DNA from: Ahrensia sp. R2A130
GTDB lineage: Bacteria > Pseudomonadota > Alphaproteobacteria > Rhizobiales > Rhizobiaceae
Direction: 5' to 3'
Assembly: GCF_000179775.1 (NCBI RefSeq)
Contig: NZ_AEEB01000020.1
Location: forward strand, 1-64,000
DNA length: 64,000 nucleotides
Of the stretch, positions 25,773-35,076 are shown in pieces (position 1 is the stretch's first letter; each line of letters opens with the position of its first letter). The position numbers were made by a program, and so were the translations under genes. The notes under the pieces were generated by a model. The model searched no databases, was not told where the DNA came from, and worked only from the letters and a program-made list of their open reading frames with translations.

Positions 25773-27401
25773 ATGGCCGGGGGGAAAAGCAGCGGGCTGA
25801 TCGGAAAATTCGCCACCGTCGGCGGGGCAACCATGGCCAGCCGCGTGATCGGCTTTGTCCGTGAGGCGATGATGGCTGGCGCGCTGGGCACCGGTCCTGT
25901 GGCGGATGTGTTCTACACCTGTTTTCGCTTTCCCAATCTCTTCCGGCGGCTGTTCGCCGAGGGCGCGTTCAACATCGCTTTCGTGCCGCTTTTTGCGAAG
26001 GAGTTGGAAGGCCATGGCGGAGCCGGTGATAAAAGCCAAGGCGGAGCCGGTGATATAAAAAGCGGCGAAGACCAAGCCCGCGCGTTTGCTCGTGATGTTT
26101 TCGCGGTGCTGGCCTCATGGCTGATCGTGCTCACCGTGTTGGCGATGCTCACCATGCCATTTCTCGTGGCAACCATCGTCGCGCCGGGCTTCAAGGATAC
26201 GCCGGAAAAATTCGATCTCGCCGTCACCATGACGCGCATCATGTTTCCCTATTTGTTGTGCATGTCGCTGGTGGCGATGTTCTCCGGCATCCTCAACTCC
26301 CTGCGCCGCTATTTCCTCGCAGCTATCGTGCCGGTGCTGCTGAACATTATTCTTGTGTTCATTCTGGCAGCGGCGATTTGGTTCGAATGGCCGGAACGTG
26401 AGGTCGGCATCGCGCTGGCTTGGGGCGTGTTGGCATCGGGCGTGGTGCAACTGGCGGCACTCTGGATGGGCATCCGACGCGAGGGCATGGGTTTCCGGCT
26501 TGCCATGCCGAAAATCACCGCGCCCGTGAAACGCCTCCTCGTGCTCATGGGGCCGGGCCTGCTCACCGGCGGTGTGCTGCAAATCAATCTGCTGGTCGGC
26601 ACCATCATCGCTACCGCGCAGGACGGGGCGAATGCGCTGCTGAACTATGCCGACCGGCTGAACCAACTGCCGTTGGGCGTCATCGGTATAGCGGTGGGCG
26701 TGGTGCTGCTGCCGGAATTGTCGCGCGCCTTGAAGTCTGGCGATGCTGCTGAGGCGCAAAAGTTGCAAAACCGGTCGCTGGAATTTGCGCTGGCTCTCAC
26801 GTTGCCTGCCGCCGTGGGCTTTATCGTGATCCCGGACGCCATCGTGTCGCTGCTCTACGAGCGTGGCGCGTTTGACGCGACCGCCACCCGCAACACAGCC
26901 ATGGCGCTCGCTGCCTTCGCCTCGGGTCTGCCGGCTTACGTGGCGATCAAGGTTTTCCAACCTGTCTTCTTCGCCCGCGAAGACATGAAGACGCCGTTCC
27001 GCCTTTCAGTGCTGATGGTGGTTGTGAACATTGCAGCGTCGCTCCTCATGTTCCCCATCCTCGGCCATGTCGGCATTGCGCTGGCTACCTCGATTTCCGC
27101 GTGGGTGAATGTTATCGGCCTTGCAACTATCGCATGGCGTCGTGGGGAATTCCGCCCCACCGCAACAACCTTGCGCCGCCTCGCAGGCCTCCTCGCCAGC
27201 GCCGCCATCATGGGCATGCTGCTCTGGTTCCTGCGCGATTGGCTGACGGGCCTCGATGAAATCTTCTTCATTCGGCTGGCCGCAGTTGGTGGCACAATCC
27301 TGCTCGGTGCGCTCATCTACTTCGCCGCAGCCTTTGCCAGCGGCGGCCTGTCGAAAGCCGAATTCGCTCCGCTCTTGCGGCGCTTCCGCAAAACGCAATA
27401 A
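25773..27401 (+). CDS. murJ: Lipid II flippase MurJ (MviN)
   Basis: A 542-residue MATE-like membrane protein with about 14 helices that flips lipid II. The opening KFATVGGATMASRVIGFVRE and PNLFRRLFAEGAFNIAFVPL with the essential Arg residues are diagnostic. A polar stretch of about 30 residues after the second helix contains an internal DNA duplication: the 16 bases GGCGGAGCCGGTGATA occur at 26016 and 26040, encoding GGAGD twice. Lies 4 bases after glnD and 33 before trpS. Confidence 0.94.
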   Translation: MAGGKSSGLIGKFATVGGATMASRVIGFVREAMMAGALGTGPVADVFYTCFRFPNLFRRLFAEGAFNIAFVPLFAKELEGHGGAGDKSQGGAGDIKSGEDQARAFARDVFAVLASWLIVLTVLAMLTMPFLVATIVAPGFKDTPEKFDLAVTMTRIMFPYLLCMSLVAMFSGILNSLRRYFLAAIVPVLLNIILVFILAAAIWFEWPEREVGIALAWGVLASGVVQLAALWMGIRREGMGFRLAMPKITAPVKRLLVLMGPGLLTGGVLQINLLVGTIIATAQDGANALLNYADRLNQLPLGVIGIAVGVVLLPELSRALKSGDAAEAQKLQNRSLEFALALTLPAAVGFIVIPDAIVSLLYERGAFDATATRNTAMALAAFASGLPAYVAIKVFQPVFFAREDMKTPFRLSVLMVVVNIAASLLMFPILGHVGIALATSISAWVNVIGLATIAWRRGEFRPTATTLRRLAGLLASAAIMGMLLWFLRDWLTGLDEIFFIRLAAVGGTILLGALIYFAAAFASGGLSKAEFAPLLRRFRKTQ

Positions 27402-27434
27402 ACAGCCCCAAACCGTCGCCCGAAAGCCGTATCC

Positions 27435-28505
27435 ATGACCACAATTCCCGAACGAGTCTTCTCCGGCGTCCAGCCCACCGGCAACTTGCATCTTGGCAAC
27501 TATCTGGGCGCGATCAAAAAATTTGTAGCGCTTCAGGAAAGCCATGATTGCATCTATTGCGTGGTCGATCTGCACGCCATCACGGTGTGGCAGGACCCTG
27601 CTGAATTGCAGCAGAACATCCGCGAAGTGACCGCGGCTTTCATCGCCTCCGGCATCGACCCAACCAAGCACATCGTCTTCAACCAGAGCCAGGTTTCCGA
27701 ACACGCGGAACTCGCTTGGGTGTTCAACTGCGTCGCCCGCATGGGGTGGTTGTCGCGCATGACGCAGTTCAAGGAGAAAGCCGGCAAGGACCGCGAAAAA
27801 GCCTCCGTCGGTCTGTTTTCCTACCCCACGCTCATGGCGTCCGACATCCTCACCTACCGCGCGACCCACGTGCCGGTGGGCGAAGACCAGAAGCAGCATC
27901 TGGAACTGACGCGCGACATCGCGCAAAAATTCAACAACGACTATTCCGACCGCATCGCGCAGCTCGATTTGGGCGTACCGATGCAGGTGGGCGATGAACA
28001 TGTGAACGGCTATTTTCCCCTCACCGAACCGATCATCGGCGGCCCTGCCGCCCGCGTCATGAGCCTGCGTGATGGCACCAAGAAAATGTCGAAAAGCGAC
28101 CCGTCCGACCTGTCTCGCATCGTCATGACGGATGACGCCGATACCATCGCCAAGAAATTCAAGAAGGCCAAAACTGATCCTGACGCCCTGCCGTCAGAGA
28201 TCGAAGGTCTGAAAGACCGCCCCGAAGCCGACAATCTCGTCGGCCTCTACGCAGCGCTTTCCGATACCGACAAAGCATCCGTGTTGGGTGAGTTCGGCGG
28301 CGCGCAGTTCGGCACTTTCAAACCCGCTTTGGCAGACCTCGCCGTGGATCGCATCGGCCCCATCGCCAACGAAATGCGCCGCCTTATGGACGACCACACA
28401 CACATCGATGCGATATTGGCCGATGGTTCGGAACAGGCCAGAGCCATAGCGCGCAAGACGTTGGCCGACACCAAGGAAATCGTTGGGTTCATCGGGGCGC
28501 GATAA
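27435..28505 (+). CDS. trpS: Tryptophanyl-tRNA synthetase
   Basis: A 356-residue class Ic synthetase. The HIGH-type motif is in [16 protein letters not shown] and the KMSKS motif is in [11 protein letters not shown]. The tryptophan pocket motif [16 protein letters not shown] is intact. Full family length. Last gene of the glnD-murJ-trpS run, a common alphaproteobacterial order. Confidence 0.97.
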   Translation: MTTIPERVFSGVQPTGNLHLGNYLGAIKKFVALQESHDCIYCVVDLHAITVWQDPAELQQNIREVTAAFIASGIDPTKHIVFNQSQVSEHAELAWVFNCVARMGWLSRMTQFKEKAGKDREKASVGLFSYPTLMASDILTYRATHVPVGEDQKQHLELTRDIAQKFNNDYSDRIAQLDLGVPMQVGDEHVNGYFPLTEPIIGGPAARVMSLRDGTKKMSKSDPSDLSRIVMTDDADTIAKKFKKAKTDPDALPSEIEGLKDRPEADNLVGLYAALSDTDKASVLGEFGGAQFGTFKPALADLAVDRIGPIANEMRRLMDDHTHIDAILADGSEQARAIARKTLADTKEIVGFIGAR

Positions 28506-28586
28506 TTGCCATAAATTCAATCATGTTGGCATGCCGACGACAGGTCGTACGGAACTTTGTAGCGTCTTGCTTCAAGTCTGCGAACA

Positions 28587-29207
28587 TCACTCCCAGCGGT
28601 AATTGAAACTAACGCTGATGCGGTCGTCTTCGGCCATGTTCATCGGCACCTCGTGCCGCAGCCAGCTTTCCCACAGTAGAACGTCGCCGACTTGCGGTTC
28701 GACGTAGATGAAACTCCGCATCTCATAGCGCGCGTCGGTTTTGCGAACGGGGGCGGCCATCATCATGGCAGAGCGCGGGTCTTCGAATTTAATGGCGCTC
28801 GTTCCAGAAGGCATGGCCACATAGGTCGTGCCGCTGATCACGCTGTGGGGATGCAGATGAGAGGTGTGAATTCCGCCCTCCGGCAGGATGTTGATCCATA
28901 GCGAATCCATCTTGAGTTTTTTGCCATCCAGATTGAATTCCAGATCTTTGGCAAAGGCGGCCACATGCTTGTCGAGGGACTTCACCAACTCTTTGAAGGT
29001 GGGAAAACGCCACGCGAGGTCGTCCAGCGATGAATAGCTCGTATAACCGGGGAAGTCGCTTTCCTCACACCAGTTTTGGCCGGCCTCGTCATCCTCGGCA
29101 ACCGACAAACAGGTCGCCTCAAGTTCGGCAGCATCCGGCGCTTTGCCATGTTCGGAAACGGCAGCGTGGTAGAGGCGGGTGACGAAAAAGGAGCTGATTT
29201 TTGGCAT
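28587..29207 (-). CDS. Putative 2OG-Fe(II) oxygenase (TIGR02466 type)
   Basis: A 206-residue protein of the TIGR02466 group. Candidate iron ligands are in THSHLHPHSVISGTTYV and in WLRHEVPMNM, followed by RISVSFNY with the Arg that would hold 2-oxoglutarate. SLWINILPEGG is typical. Cytosolic, no signal. Substrate unknown. Convergent with trpS and isolated. Confidence 0.85.
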   Translation of the reverse strand: MPKISSFFVTRLYHAAVSEHGKAPDAAELEATCLSVAEDDEAGQNWCEESDFPGYTSYSSLDDLAWRFPTFKELVKSLDKHVAAFAKDLEFNLDGKKLKMDSLWINILPEGGIHTSHLHPHSVISGTTYVAMPSGTSAIKFEDPRSAMMMAAPVRKTDARYEMRSFIYVEPQVGDVLLWESWLRHEVPMNMAEDDRISVSFNYRWE

Positions 29208-29322
29208 GCGGCTTCTATAAGCAATGTGAGGCTAGAGAGCGAGAGATCATGTGGCTTCGCGCTGTAAACCCAAACAAGCGGGTGATGTCGTGCTGCGAAA
29301 GGTAGGCGCCAAGACCAAGCCC

Positions 29323-29544
29323 TTAGTGGCAAGAGCTACCCTTGCTAGAAGCCTGCAATGTCTCACCTGCACAGTTCAGCGGGCGTTTTGTGCCTTCGCC
29401 TGCAGCGCTCATGCCGCCGATAGCAGCGAGTGCGATCATACCGGCAGCTAGCCCGTACTCAATTGCTGTTGCGCCGCGTTCATCGCCCGCAAACCTTTTG
29501 GTAAACCCGCGCTTGAGCACGAAGTATCGTCTTAAAAAGCTCAT
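29323..29544 (-). CDS. Flp-type IVb pilin subunit
   Basis: A 73-residue pilin. After a short basic leader comes GDERGATAIEYGLAAGMIALA, the Flp prepilin cleavage region (G-A-T-A-I-E-Y) and hydrophobic helix. The start is taken at ATG 29544 (MSFLRR); a longer reading from 29616 adds 24 unlike residues. The C-terminal part is short and ends in SSKGSSCH. No cpa/tad assembly genes are in the window, so it must use machinery encoded elsewhere or be a relic. Confidence 0.85.
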   Translation of the reverse strand: MSFLRRYFVLKRGFTKRFAGDERGATAIEYGLAAGMIALAAIGGMSAAGEGTKRPLNCAGETLQASSKGSSCH

Positions 29545-29750
29545 CTTTTGCACTCGTTGTCGTCTGATAAATACTGACAATGACCCCTTTAACTTAAGAA
29601 TTTGAATAAAACCCACGACCTTTCAGCCGGTATGAGCGCAGTGTTCTGGTAAGTATGATGATGCCCTTTCGTGCTTCCCACGCACCCCTTGCCGATATAG
29701 ATTGACGTGTTCGGCGGCCTTGGCTGCCCCTCAAGCGGCAAGACGATTCC

Positions 29751-30242
29751 ATGGTTTCAAAACGCGAAGTACGCATCGAAGGCCACAAGCGAAAATTCCT
29801 CGCTGTGGTGGATTCTACCCCTGAATGCGAAAAGGCGATCCACTACGCGGCGCGCCGTGTGGCGGCCATCGATGCCCATCTGGTGCTGATCTATGTCATC
29901 GTACCGCAAGATTTCGGCCACTGGCTGGGCGTGGAAGATGTCATGCGCTCGGAAGGCCGCGCCGCCGCTGATGCAGCACTTGCCAAAGGCATGGCCTGGT
30001 GCACGGAATTCGGCGGAATCACGCCGGAACTCGTGGTGCGTGAAGGCCAACCTGCGCAGGCCATCGAAGAACTGATTGAGGAAGACCACGACATAGCGCT
30101 CATGGTGCTGGCCGCTGGCGATGATAAAGAAGGACCCGGCCCGCTGGTTTCCGCTATCGCCGGATCATCGGCTGCGTTCTCGATCCCCGTAACGGTCGTA
30201 CCTGCCACGCTAACGGATGAAGATATCGACGATCTTGTTTAA
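29751..30242 (+). CDS. Universal stress protein (UspA family)
   Basis: A 163-residue single-domain Usp. It opens with KRKFLAVVDSTPECEKAIHYAARRVA and ends IAGSSAAFSIPVTVVPATL. The ATP-binding glycine loop (G-x2-G-x9-G-S) is only partly kept (GDDKEGPGPLVSAIAGSSA), so nucleotide binding is uncertain. The LysE-family gene starts 4 bases after its stop, so the two are probably cotranscribed. Confidence 0.88.
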   Translation: MVSKREVRIEGHKRKFLAVVDSTPECEKAIHYAARRVAAIDAHLVLIYVIVPQDFGHWLGVEDVMRSEGRAAADAALAKGMAWCTEFGGITPELVVREGQPAQAIEELIEEDHDIALMVLAAGDDKEGPGPLVSAIAGSSAAFSIPVTVVPATLTDEDIDDLV

Positions 30243-30246
30243 CAGC

Positions 30247-30867
30247 ATGATCGACCTAGCCTCACTGGCGTCCATCGCACTCGCCTTTCTCGTGGTCACG
30301 GTATCACCCGGTCCAGCCAATATCGCGGTTGCCACCGTTTCCATGAGCGCTGGTCGTAAAGCCGGGCACAGTTTTGCGCTTGGGCTTTCCTGTGGACTCG
30401 CGTTTTGGGGGTTGGTCGCGGCCACCGGTATGGGGGCTGTGCTTCAAAGTACGCCGCCTGTTTTGATCGCCATGAAGCTGTTGGGCGGCGCTTATCTTAT
30501 ATGGTTGGCGCTCCAATCCGCCCGCTCCGCCATGCGATCAGAAAAGCACGCGATTTCCGAGGCTCCACAAGGGCGTTGGTTTCGGCAGGGGCTTTTGCTC
30601 AATTTGTCTAACCCCAAGGCGGTGGTTGCGTGGATGGCAGCGCTTTCCATGGGGCTGGGTGACAGCGGTGCAGCAGGTATGTTGCCGGTTGCCACAGCCC
30701 TGTGCATCGCTATCGGTTTTGCGAATTACACGGTGCATGCCGCTGCCTTTTCACTGCCCGGTTTCATGCGCGGCTATCAGCGTATGCGGCGTGCAGTGGA
30801 CGGTGCGGTATCGGTGCTTTTCGCAGCCGCAGGTTTTGGCCTGCTAAGATCTGCCCTCACACGTTAA
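30247..30867 (+). CDS. LysE/RhtB family amino-acid exporter
   Basis: A 206-residue inner-membrane protein with about six helices. Family marks: VVTVSPGPANIAVATVSMSAGRK near the N-terminus, KLLGGAYLIWLALQSAR, and LLNLSNPKAVVAWMA. Start chosen at ATG 30247, 4 bases after the Usp stop; a longer frame from 30217 overlaps it. Exports amino acids or similar; the substrate is not predictable. Confidence 0.9.
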   Translation: MIDLASLASIALAFLVVTVSPGPANIAVATVSMSAGRKAGHSFALGLSCGLAFWGLVAATGMGAVLQSTPPVLIAMKLLGGAYLIWLALQSARSAMRSEKHAISEAPQGRWFRQGLLLNLSNPKAVVAWMAALSMGLGDSGAAGMLPVATALCIAIGFANYTVHAAAFSLPGFMRGYQRMRRAVDGAVSVLFAAAGFGLLRSALTR

Positions 30868-31014
30868 ACTGCGACCGCTTAGGGGCAAAAAGCGAGACGC
30901 GCTTCGGCGTGATACGATACGCCCTTGATCGCGACTTCAACTACCCCTATTTTTGAAGAGTTATAAAGTCCGATTTTTATACGCCCCGCAAGCCCGCCAC
31001 CCAAAGGTGCCACC

Positions 31015-31587
31015 ATGTTCATTCAGACCGAAGCCACGCCGAACCCCGCGACGCTGAAATTTTTGCCCGGTCAAACCGTGGCGGAAAATGGCCCGTTTGA
31101 ATTTTCCGATGCTGTTGATGCCGAAGATCGCTCGCCGCTGGCAGCTGGTCTGTTTGCCATTCCTTCCGTCTCCGGCGTGTTCTTCGGCTACGATTTCGTG
31201 ACCATCACCAAGAACGATACTGCCGATTGGCAGCACGTGAAGCCCGCCGTCTTGGGCGTCATCATGGAGCATTTCATGTCCGGCGCGCCGGTTATGAACG
31301 CTGATGCTGCTGGCGGCACCGAAGTTGCGCCGGAAGGGTTCGTGGAAGAAGGCTCCGAAGAAATCGTCTCCACAATCAAGGAATTGTTGGAAACCCGTGT
31401 CCGTCCCGCCGTGGCGCAGGACGGTGGCGACATCACCTTTCACGGTTTCAAGGATGGCCGCGTCTATCTGAAAATGCGCGGCGCCTGCGCCGGTTGCCCG
31501 TCTTCCACCGCTACCCTGCAGCACGGGATTCAGAACCTGCTGAAGCATTTTATTCCTGAAGTAGAGGCGGTGGAAGCCGTAGCGTAG
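31015..31587 (+). CDS. NifU-like Fe-S scaffold protein (Nfu type)
   Basis: A 190-residue Nfu-type carrier delivering [4Fe-4S] clusters. N-terminal Nfu_N domain (MFIQTEATPNPATLKFLPGQ), then a NifU C-terminal domain with the cluster CxxC in GACAGCPSSTATLQ. The length and domain order match alphaproteobacterial and mitochondrial Nfu. Single gene; a hairpin repeat separates it from tsaB on the same strand. Confidence 0.94.
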   Translation: MFIQTEATPNPATLKFLPGQTVAENGPFEFSDAVDAEDRSPLAAGLFAIPSVSGVFFGYDFVTITKNDTADWQHVKPAVLGVIMEHFMSGAPVMNADAAGGTEVAPEGFVEEGSEEIVSTIKELLETRVRPAVAQDGGDITFHGFKDGRVYLKMRGACAGCPSSTATLQHGIQNLLKHFIPEVEAVEAVA

Positions 31588-31597
31588 CGGTTTTTTG

Positions 31598-31690
31598 TTT
31601 GCGCTCACGCTGTCGGGCTTCGCCCTTCGCTGCGCGGGCGCGCCGCATAAGCGCCGGTCGCTCTTCGCTCCGGCAGCCCGACAGGGCTGC
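31598..31690 (-). repeat. Hairpin-array intergenic repeat, copy 4
   Basis: Minus-oriented copy directly after the nfu stop. It starts TTTGCGCTCACGCTG and has hairpins GGGC-TTC-GCCC and a GCGC-rich arm GGCGC-TTAT-GCGGC (one mismatch in the outer pairs). An additional hairpin GCAGCCC-GACA-GGGCTGC is joined at the outer end. The run TTTTTTGTTT just before it could aid termination. Confidence 0.8.
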
Positions 31691-31745
31691 GGGCGGCTTG
31701 CTCGGAGTTGAGGCAATTTTGAACGTGCATATTGGATAGTGCTTT

Positions 31746-32447
31746 TTGCTGCTTGCCGTTGATACATCCGGTCCTGATTGCACCGTTGTGCTGGCCGATC
31801 CCGCCACGGGTAAGATCATCAGCAGCGCCAGCGAACATCTTGGTCGTGGTCATGCTGAACGGTTGATGACCATGATCGGCGAAGTACTGGCAGAGGTCGA
31901 CGCCACCTATTCGGACCTCACCATGATTGGCTGCACCATCGGTCCCGGCTCTTTCACCGGTCTGCGCGTTGGTATGGCTGCGGCTAAAGGGTTGGCGCTG
32001 GCGGCGAATATTCCCTGTATTGGCGTCACGGTGTTCGAAGGCATTCACGCGGGCCTTCCGAACGGACCTGCTGCTGTTGTGCAGGACGCTAAACGCGGCG
32101 AAGTCTGGATGCAGGTCTTTGGCGAAACCGAAGCCGGCGAACCTGTAGCCCTACCTCCAGGTCACGCCGTTGCTGCCCTGCCGCAAGATATAACTCACCT
32201 CGCCGGTTCCGGCGCTGCCCTCATCATTGCCGCGGCACATGAAATGGGTCGAACCGGCTTGCAGGCCATCGAGGGCACCGTTGCAGTCACGCCAGCAGGC
32301 ATTGCCACTGCGTGTCTTGCCGTCCGTGACCGCAGCGGGCCGGTGCGTCCTCTCTACCTTCGTGCGCCGGACGCCAAACCCCAGGCCAAATTGGTTGCAG
32401 ACGTCGCACTGGCAGGCGTGGTGAAGGCCAACACAGGCGTCGCGTAA
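31746..32447 (+). CDS. tsaB: tRNA threonylcarbamoyladenosine biosynthesis protein TsaB
   Basis: A 233-residue ASKHA-fold partner of TsaD in t6A37 synthesis. It begins LLLAVDTSGPDCTV, the family opening, from a TTG codon; no ATG fits. Then MIGCTIGPGSFTGLRVGMA is the signature. The C-terminus has PLYLRAPDAKPQ, also typical. rimI starts within the stop codon (TAATG, 1 base shared). Confidence 0.94.
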   Translation: MLLAVDTSGPDCTVVLADPATGKIISSASEHLGRGHAERLMTMIGEVLAEVDATYSDLTMIGCTIGPGSFTGLRVGMAAAKGLALAANIPCIGVTVFEGIHAGLPNGPAAVVQDAKRGEVWMQVFGETEAGEPVALPPGHAVAALPQDITHLAGSGAALIIAAAHEMGRTGLQAIEGTVAVTPAGIATACLAVRDRSGPVRPLYLRAPDAKPQAKLVADVALAGVVKANTGVA

Positions 32448-32932
32448 TGTTGGGTCTGCGAGGAAAGCGCCGTGAGCCAGTCGTTCTCGACGCGGAACCT
32501 GCCGATCACGGACCAATCGCGACACTGCACGCATCAGCTTTCACCCGTGGTTGGGGTGCGGTGGAAATCGCGCGGCTTTCGGGTCAGGAAAATGTCAGTC
32601 TTCTGGTCGCCCGACGCGTGGGCGAGAAAAGCACACCACCGCTAGGTTTCAACATCATCCGTCAGACCGCTTTTGACGCGGAAATTCTGTCCATCGCAGT
32701 CGATCCGAAAAGCCGCAAAAGCGGCATCGGTGGCCTGCTGATGCGCGAAGCCATCCGCCGGTTGCAGCATGATCGTGTGGGCGAGTTGTTCCTCGAAGTC
32801 GACGCTGCGAACGAAGCTGCCGTCGCACTCTATCGGAAACTCGGTTTCAAAGAAGTCGGCAAGCGCGAGGGTTATTACGATGGTGGAAAAGGCCACGCGC
32901 TGGTAATGCGGTTGGACTTGGCGAGGAAGTAG
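32447..32932 (+). CDS. rimI: Ribosomal-protein-S18-alanine N-acetyltransferase RimI
   Basis: A 161-residue GNAT enzyme. Motif A is DPKSRKSGIGGLLMREAI with the acetyl-CoA R/KxxGIG loop, and motif B is LEVDAANEAAVALYRKLGF. KREGYYDGGKGHALVMRL at the end is the RimI-type tail. Coupled to tsaB, the usual partner. In related genomes the fur-like gene often follows rimI; here they are 10 kb apart, so a rearrangement has split this order. Confidence 0.92.
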   Translation: MLGLRGKRREPVVLDAEPADHGPIATLHASAFTRGWGAVEIARLSGQENVSLLVARRVGEKSTPPLGFNIIRQTAFDAEILSIAVDPKSRKSGIGGLLMREAIRRLQHDRVGELFLEVDAANEAAVALYRKLGFKEVGKREGYYDGGKGHALVMRLDLARK

Positions 32933-32944
32933 CCACCAGCTCGA

Positions 32945-32974
32945 CTGTCATGCCCGCTTATGCGGGGATGACAG
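32945..32974. repeat. Palindromic repeat element, type 2
   Basis: Inverted repeat CTGTCATGCCCGC / GCGGGGATGACAG with TTAT between, one G-G mismatch. A decayed relative is at 37266-37293. It lies just after rimI and may serve as a transcription or processing hairpin. Confidence 0.75.
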
Positions 32975-33002
32975 TATGATGTTTATGAGTTTGCCCACTA
33001 AC

Positions 33003-33080
33003 CCGAGCGAAAAGCGACCGACACTTATGTGTCGTCATCGCGGAGTGAAGGGGTGTCAGCCCCGACAGCGTGAGCGCAAA
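33003..33080 (+). repeat. Hairpin-array intergenic repeat, copy 5
   Basis: Hairpin B is GACAC-TTAT-GTGTC and hairpin A is GGGG-TGTCA-GCCCC with one slip. The spacer is altered (TCATCGCGGAGTGAA) and the tail CAGCGTGAGCGCAAA is intact. Located between the convergent ends of rimI and the D-amino acid aminotransferase gene. Confidence 0.8.
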
Positions 33081-33085
33081 ATTGG

Positions 33086-33940
33086 TCAGACCGCCGCTTT
33101 CATGTTTTCTTCCAGATACAAACCACGCAGTTTTTCCGATACGGCTCCCGGTTTACCGGTTCCCACCGCCTTCCCGTCGATCTCCACCACAGGGTTCGCA
33201 AAGCCCGAAGCCGACGTGACAAACGCTTCGTCAGCAGCATAGGCCTCTTCGATGGTGAAGGGCCGTTCTTCCACCTTCATCTGCAACATGCGCGCACATT
33301 CCAGCACGCTTTTGCGGGTGATGCCGTGGAGGATATCGTTGGACAGGTGGCGCGTGATGATCGTGCCGTCTTTTACGATATAGGCGTTGTTCGACGTGCC
33401 TTCGGTTACGAAACCGTCCTGCATCATCCAGGCGTCATCGGCACCGCGCGACTTGGCTTCCATCTTGGCAAGCGAAGGGTAGAGCAGCTGCACCGTCTTG
33501 ATATCGCGGCGGCCCCAGCGCAGATCTTCGATGGAAATCACCTTGATACCGGTTTCCAAAGATTTGGCATGAACGATGTTCTTGTGCTGGGTGAACAGCA
33601 CCATGGTGACGGGCGTATCTTCCGGCGGGAAGGCGAAATCGCGATCGCCTGGATTACCGCGGGTGATCTGCAGATAGATCATACCTTCGGTCACGTTGTT
33701 ACGCTCGGCGATCTCCTTGTGGATCTCCAGCATCTTGTCGCGATCGACCTTGTGCGGAATTTTCAACTCATCGAGCGAACGTTGTAGGCGCTGTATGTGG
33801 CCTTCGAAGCCGATCAGCTTGCCGTCCACAACGGTGGTGACCTCATAGACGCCATCGGCGAACAGAAAGCCCCGGTCGAAAATGGAGACGTTGGCTTCGT
33901 TTTCAGGAACGAATTCGCCGTTCAGATAAACAGTACGCAT
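33086..33940 (-). CDS. D-amino acid aminotransferase (class IV)
   Basis: A 284-residue fold-type IV PLP enzyme resembling D-alanine aminotransferase, which swaps amino groups between D-amino acids and 2-oxoacids (D-Ala to D-Glu). The opening YLNGEFVPENEANVSIFDRGFLFADGVYE is split into typical blocks. Schiff-base Lys is about residue 148 in RRDIKTVQLLYPS. EGTSNNAYIV binds the cofactor phosphate. It lies on the same strand as, and downstream of, the DgcA/DgcN-like pair, with a partial hairpin repeat in the 152-bp gap. That context supports D-glutamate/D-amino acid handling over branched-chain or 4-amino-4-deoxychorismate roles. Confidence 0.88.
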   Translation of the reverse strand: MRTVYLNGEFVPENEANVSIFDRGFLFADGVYEVTTVVDGKLIGFEGHIQRLQRSLDELKIPHKVDRDKMLEIHKEIAERNNVTEGMIYLQITRGNPGDRDFAFPPEDTPVTMVLFTQHKNIVHAKSLETGIKVISIEDLRWGRRDIKTVQLLYPSLAKMEAKSRGADDAWMMQDGFVTEGTSNNAYIVKDGTIITRHLSNDILHGITRKSVLECARMLQMKVEERPFTIEEAYAADEAFVTSASGFANPVVEIDGKAVGTGKPGAVSEKLRGLYLEENMKAAV

Positions 33941-34049
33941 GATGGTTTTCCCTCAAGAAGTGGTCGGAGCATTTCATCACTGTGATGGAATGCGAAGAAG
34001 GCGAAAAGCCTTCCGGCAATCGTTTGCCGCTCCCCCATTTTTAGCTAGA

Positions 34050-34085
34050 GCGGGCGAAGGGCGAAGCCCGACAGCGTGAGCGCAA
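34050..34085 (+). repeat. Hairpin-array intergenic repeat, copy 6 (partial)
   Basis: Only the 3' third is present: hairpin GGGC-GAA-GCCC and tail CAGCGTGAGCGCAAC, joined directly to GAGCGGGCGAA. The B and C arms are missing. It lies between the epimerase and aminotransferase genes. Confidence 0.75.
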
Positions 34086-34092
34086 CAAAAAA

Positions 34093-35070
34093 TCAGCCCC
34101 ATAGGGCCGGTTCGGGTGGATGGACGCCGCGTTCATCGAAATGCAGCGCGTTGTCACGATCTTCGGCCAACAACAGCGGCCCGTCCAGATCGGTGAATGC
34201 CGCACCCTGCGCCAACAGCGTGGCGGGGGCCATGGCGAGCGATGAGCCGACCATGCAGCCCACCATGACGTCGAAACCGGCAGCGATGGCATCGCGTTTC
34301 AAGGCCAGCGCTTCGGTGAGACCGCCGGTCTTGTCCAGCTTGATGTTGACCATGTCGTATTTGCCCGCGAGGTCCGGCAGGGAGGCGCGGTCGTGGCAGG
34401 ATTCATCAGCGCAGACGGGCAGGATACGGTCCAGCGTTGCCAGCACTTCGTCATCTCCGGCGGGCATCGGTTGCTCCACCATCTTCACGCCGAGTTCCAC
34501 CAGAACGGGCGCTAGTTCGGTGTAGGTCGCCGCGTCCCAGCCTTCGTTGGCGTCGATGATGATGTCGGTATTCGGGGCTCCTTCACGCACGGCGCGCAGG
34601 CGGGCGAGGTCGCCCTCTCCGCCGAGTTTCACCTTCAGCAACGGGCGGTGGGCGTGTTCGGCGGCTTTGGCGCGCATCGTGTCGGCGTCGGCCAGTGATA
34701 GCGTGTAGGCGGTAATTTCCGGTCCGATATGGGGAACGCCCGCCATCACGCTGGCGCGCTCGCCTGCGTTCTTGGCCTCCCAATCCCACAGCGCGCAATC
34801 CAGCGCGTTGCGGGCAGCGCCGCCTTCCAGTTTCGATTGCAGTACCTTGCGGTCGAGGCCGTTTGCGAAGTCCGCTTCCAGCGCCATGATCTCGGCCAGC
34901 ACACTGTCCACCGTCTCATCATAGCGGGCATAGGGAACGCATTCGCCCCAGCCGGTGATGCCATCGCGCTCCACCGTCACCGTCACCACCCGCGCTTCGG
35001 TGCGGGAGCCACGGGAAATGGTGAAGACTTCCGCGAGCGGAAAGACGGTTTCGACGGCGGTGATTTTCAT
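34093..35070 (-). CDS. dgcA: Enolase-superfamily dipeptide epimerase / N-acetyl-Glu racemase, DgcA-like
   Basis: A 325-residue enolase-superfamily protein of the L-Ala-D/L-Glu epimerase group. Catalytic Lys in LLKVKLGGEG (KxK), metal ligands in IIDANEGW, MVEQPMP and CADES, second Lys in MVNIKLDKTGG. Full length. It follows the DgcN-like gene by 6 bases. In marine alphaproteobacteria the DgcN-DgcA pair degrades D-glutamate by N-acetylation then racemisation, so the pairing argues for N-acetyl-Glu racemase over murein dipeptide epimerase. The symbol is by family and context, not by direct match. Confidence 0.82.
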   Translation of the reverse strand: MKITAVETVFPLAEVFTISRGSRTEARVVTVTVERDGITGWGECVPYARYDETVDSVLAEIMALEADFANGLDRKVLQSKLEGGAARNALDCALWDWEAKNAGERASVMAGVPHIGPEITAYTLSLADADTMRAKAAEHAHRPLLKVKLGGEGDLARLRAVREGAPNTDIIIDANEGWDAATYTELAPVLVELGVKMVEQPMPAGDDEVLATLDRILPVCADESCHDRASLPDLAGKYDMVNIKLDKTGGLTEALALKRDAIAAGFDVMVGCMVGSSLAMAPATLLAQGAAFTDLDGPLLLAEDRDNALHFDERGVHPPEPALWG

Positions 35071-35076
35071 CGCGAT

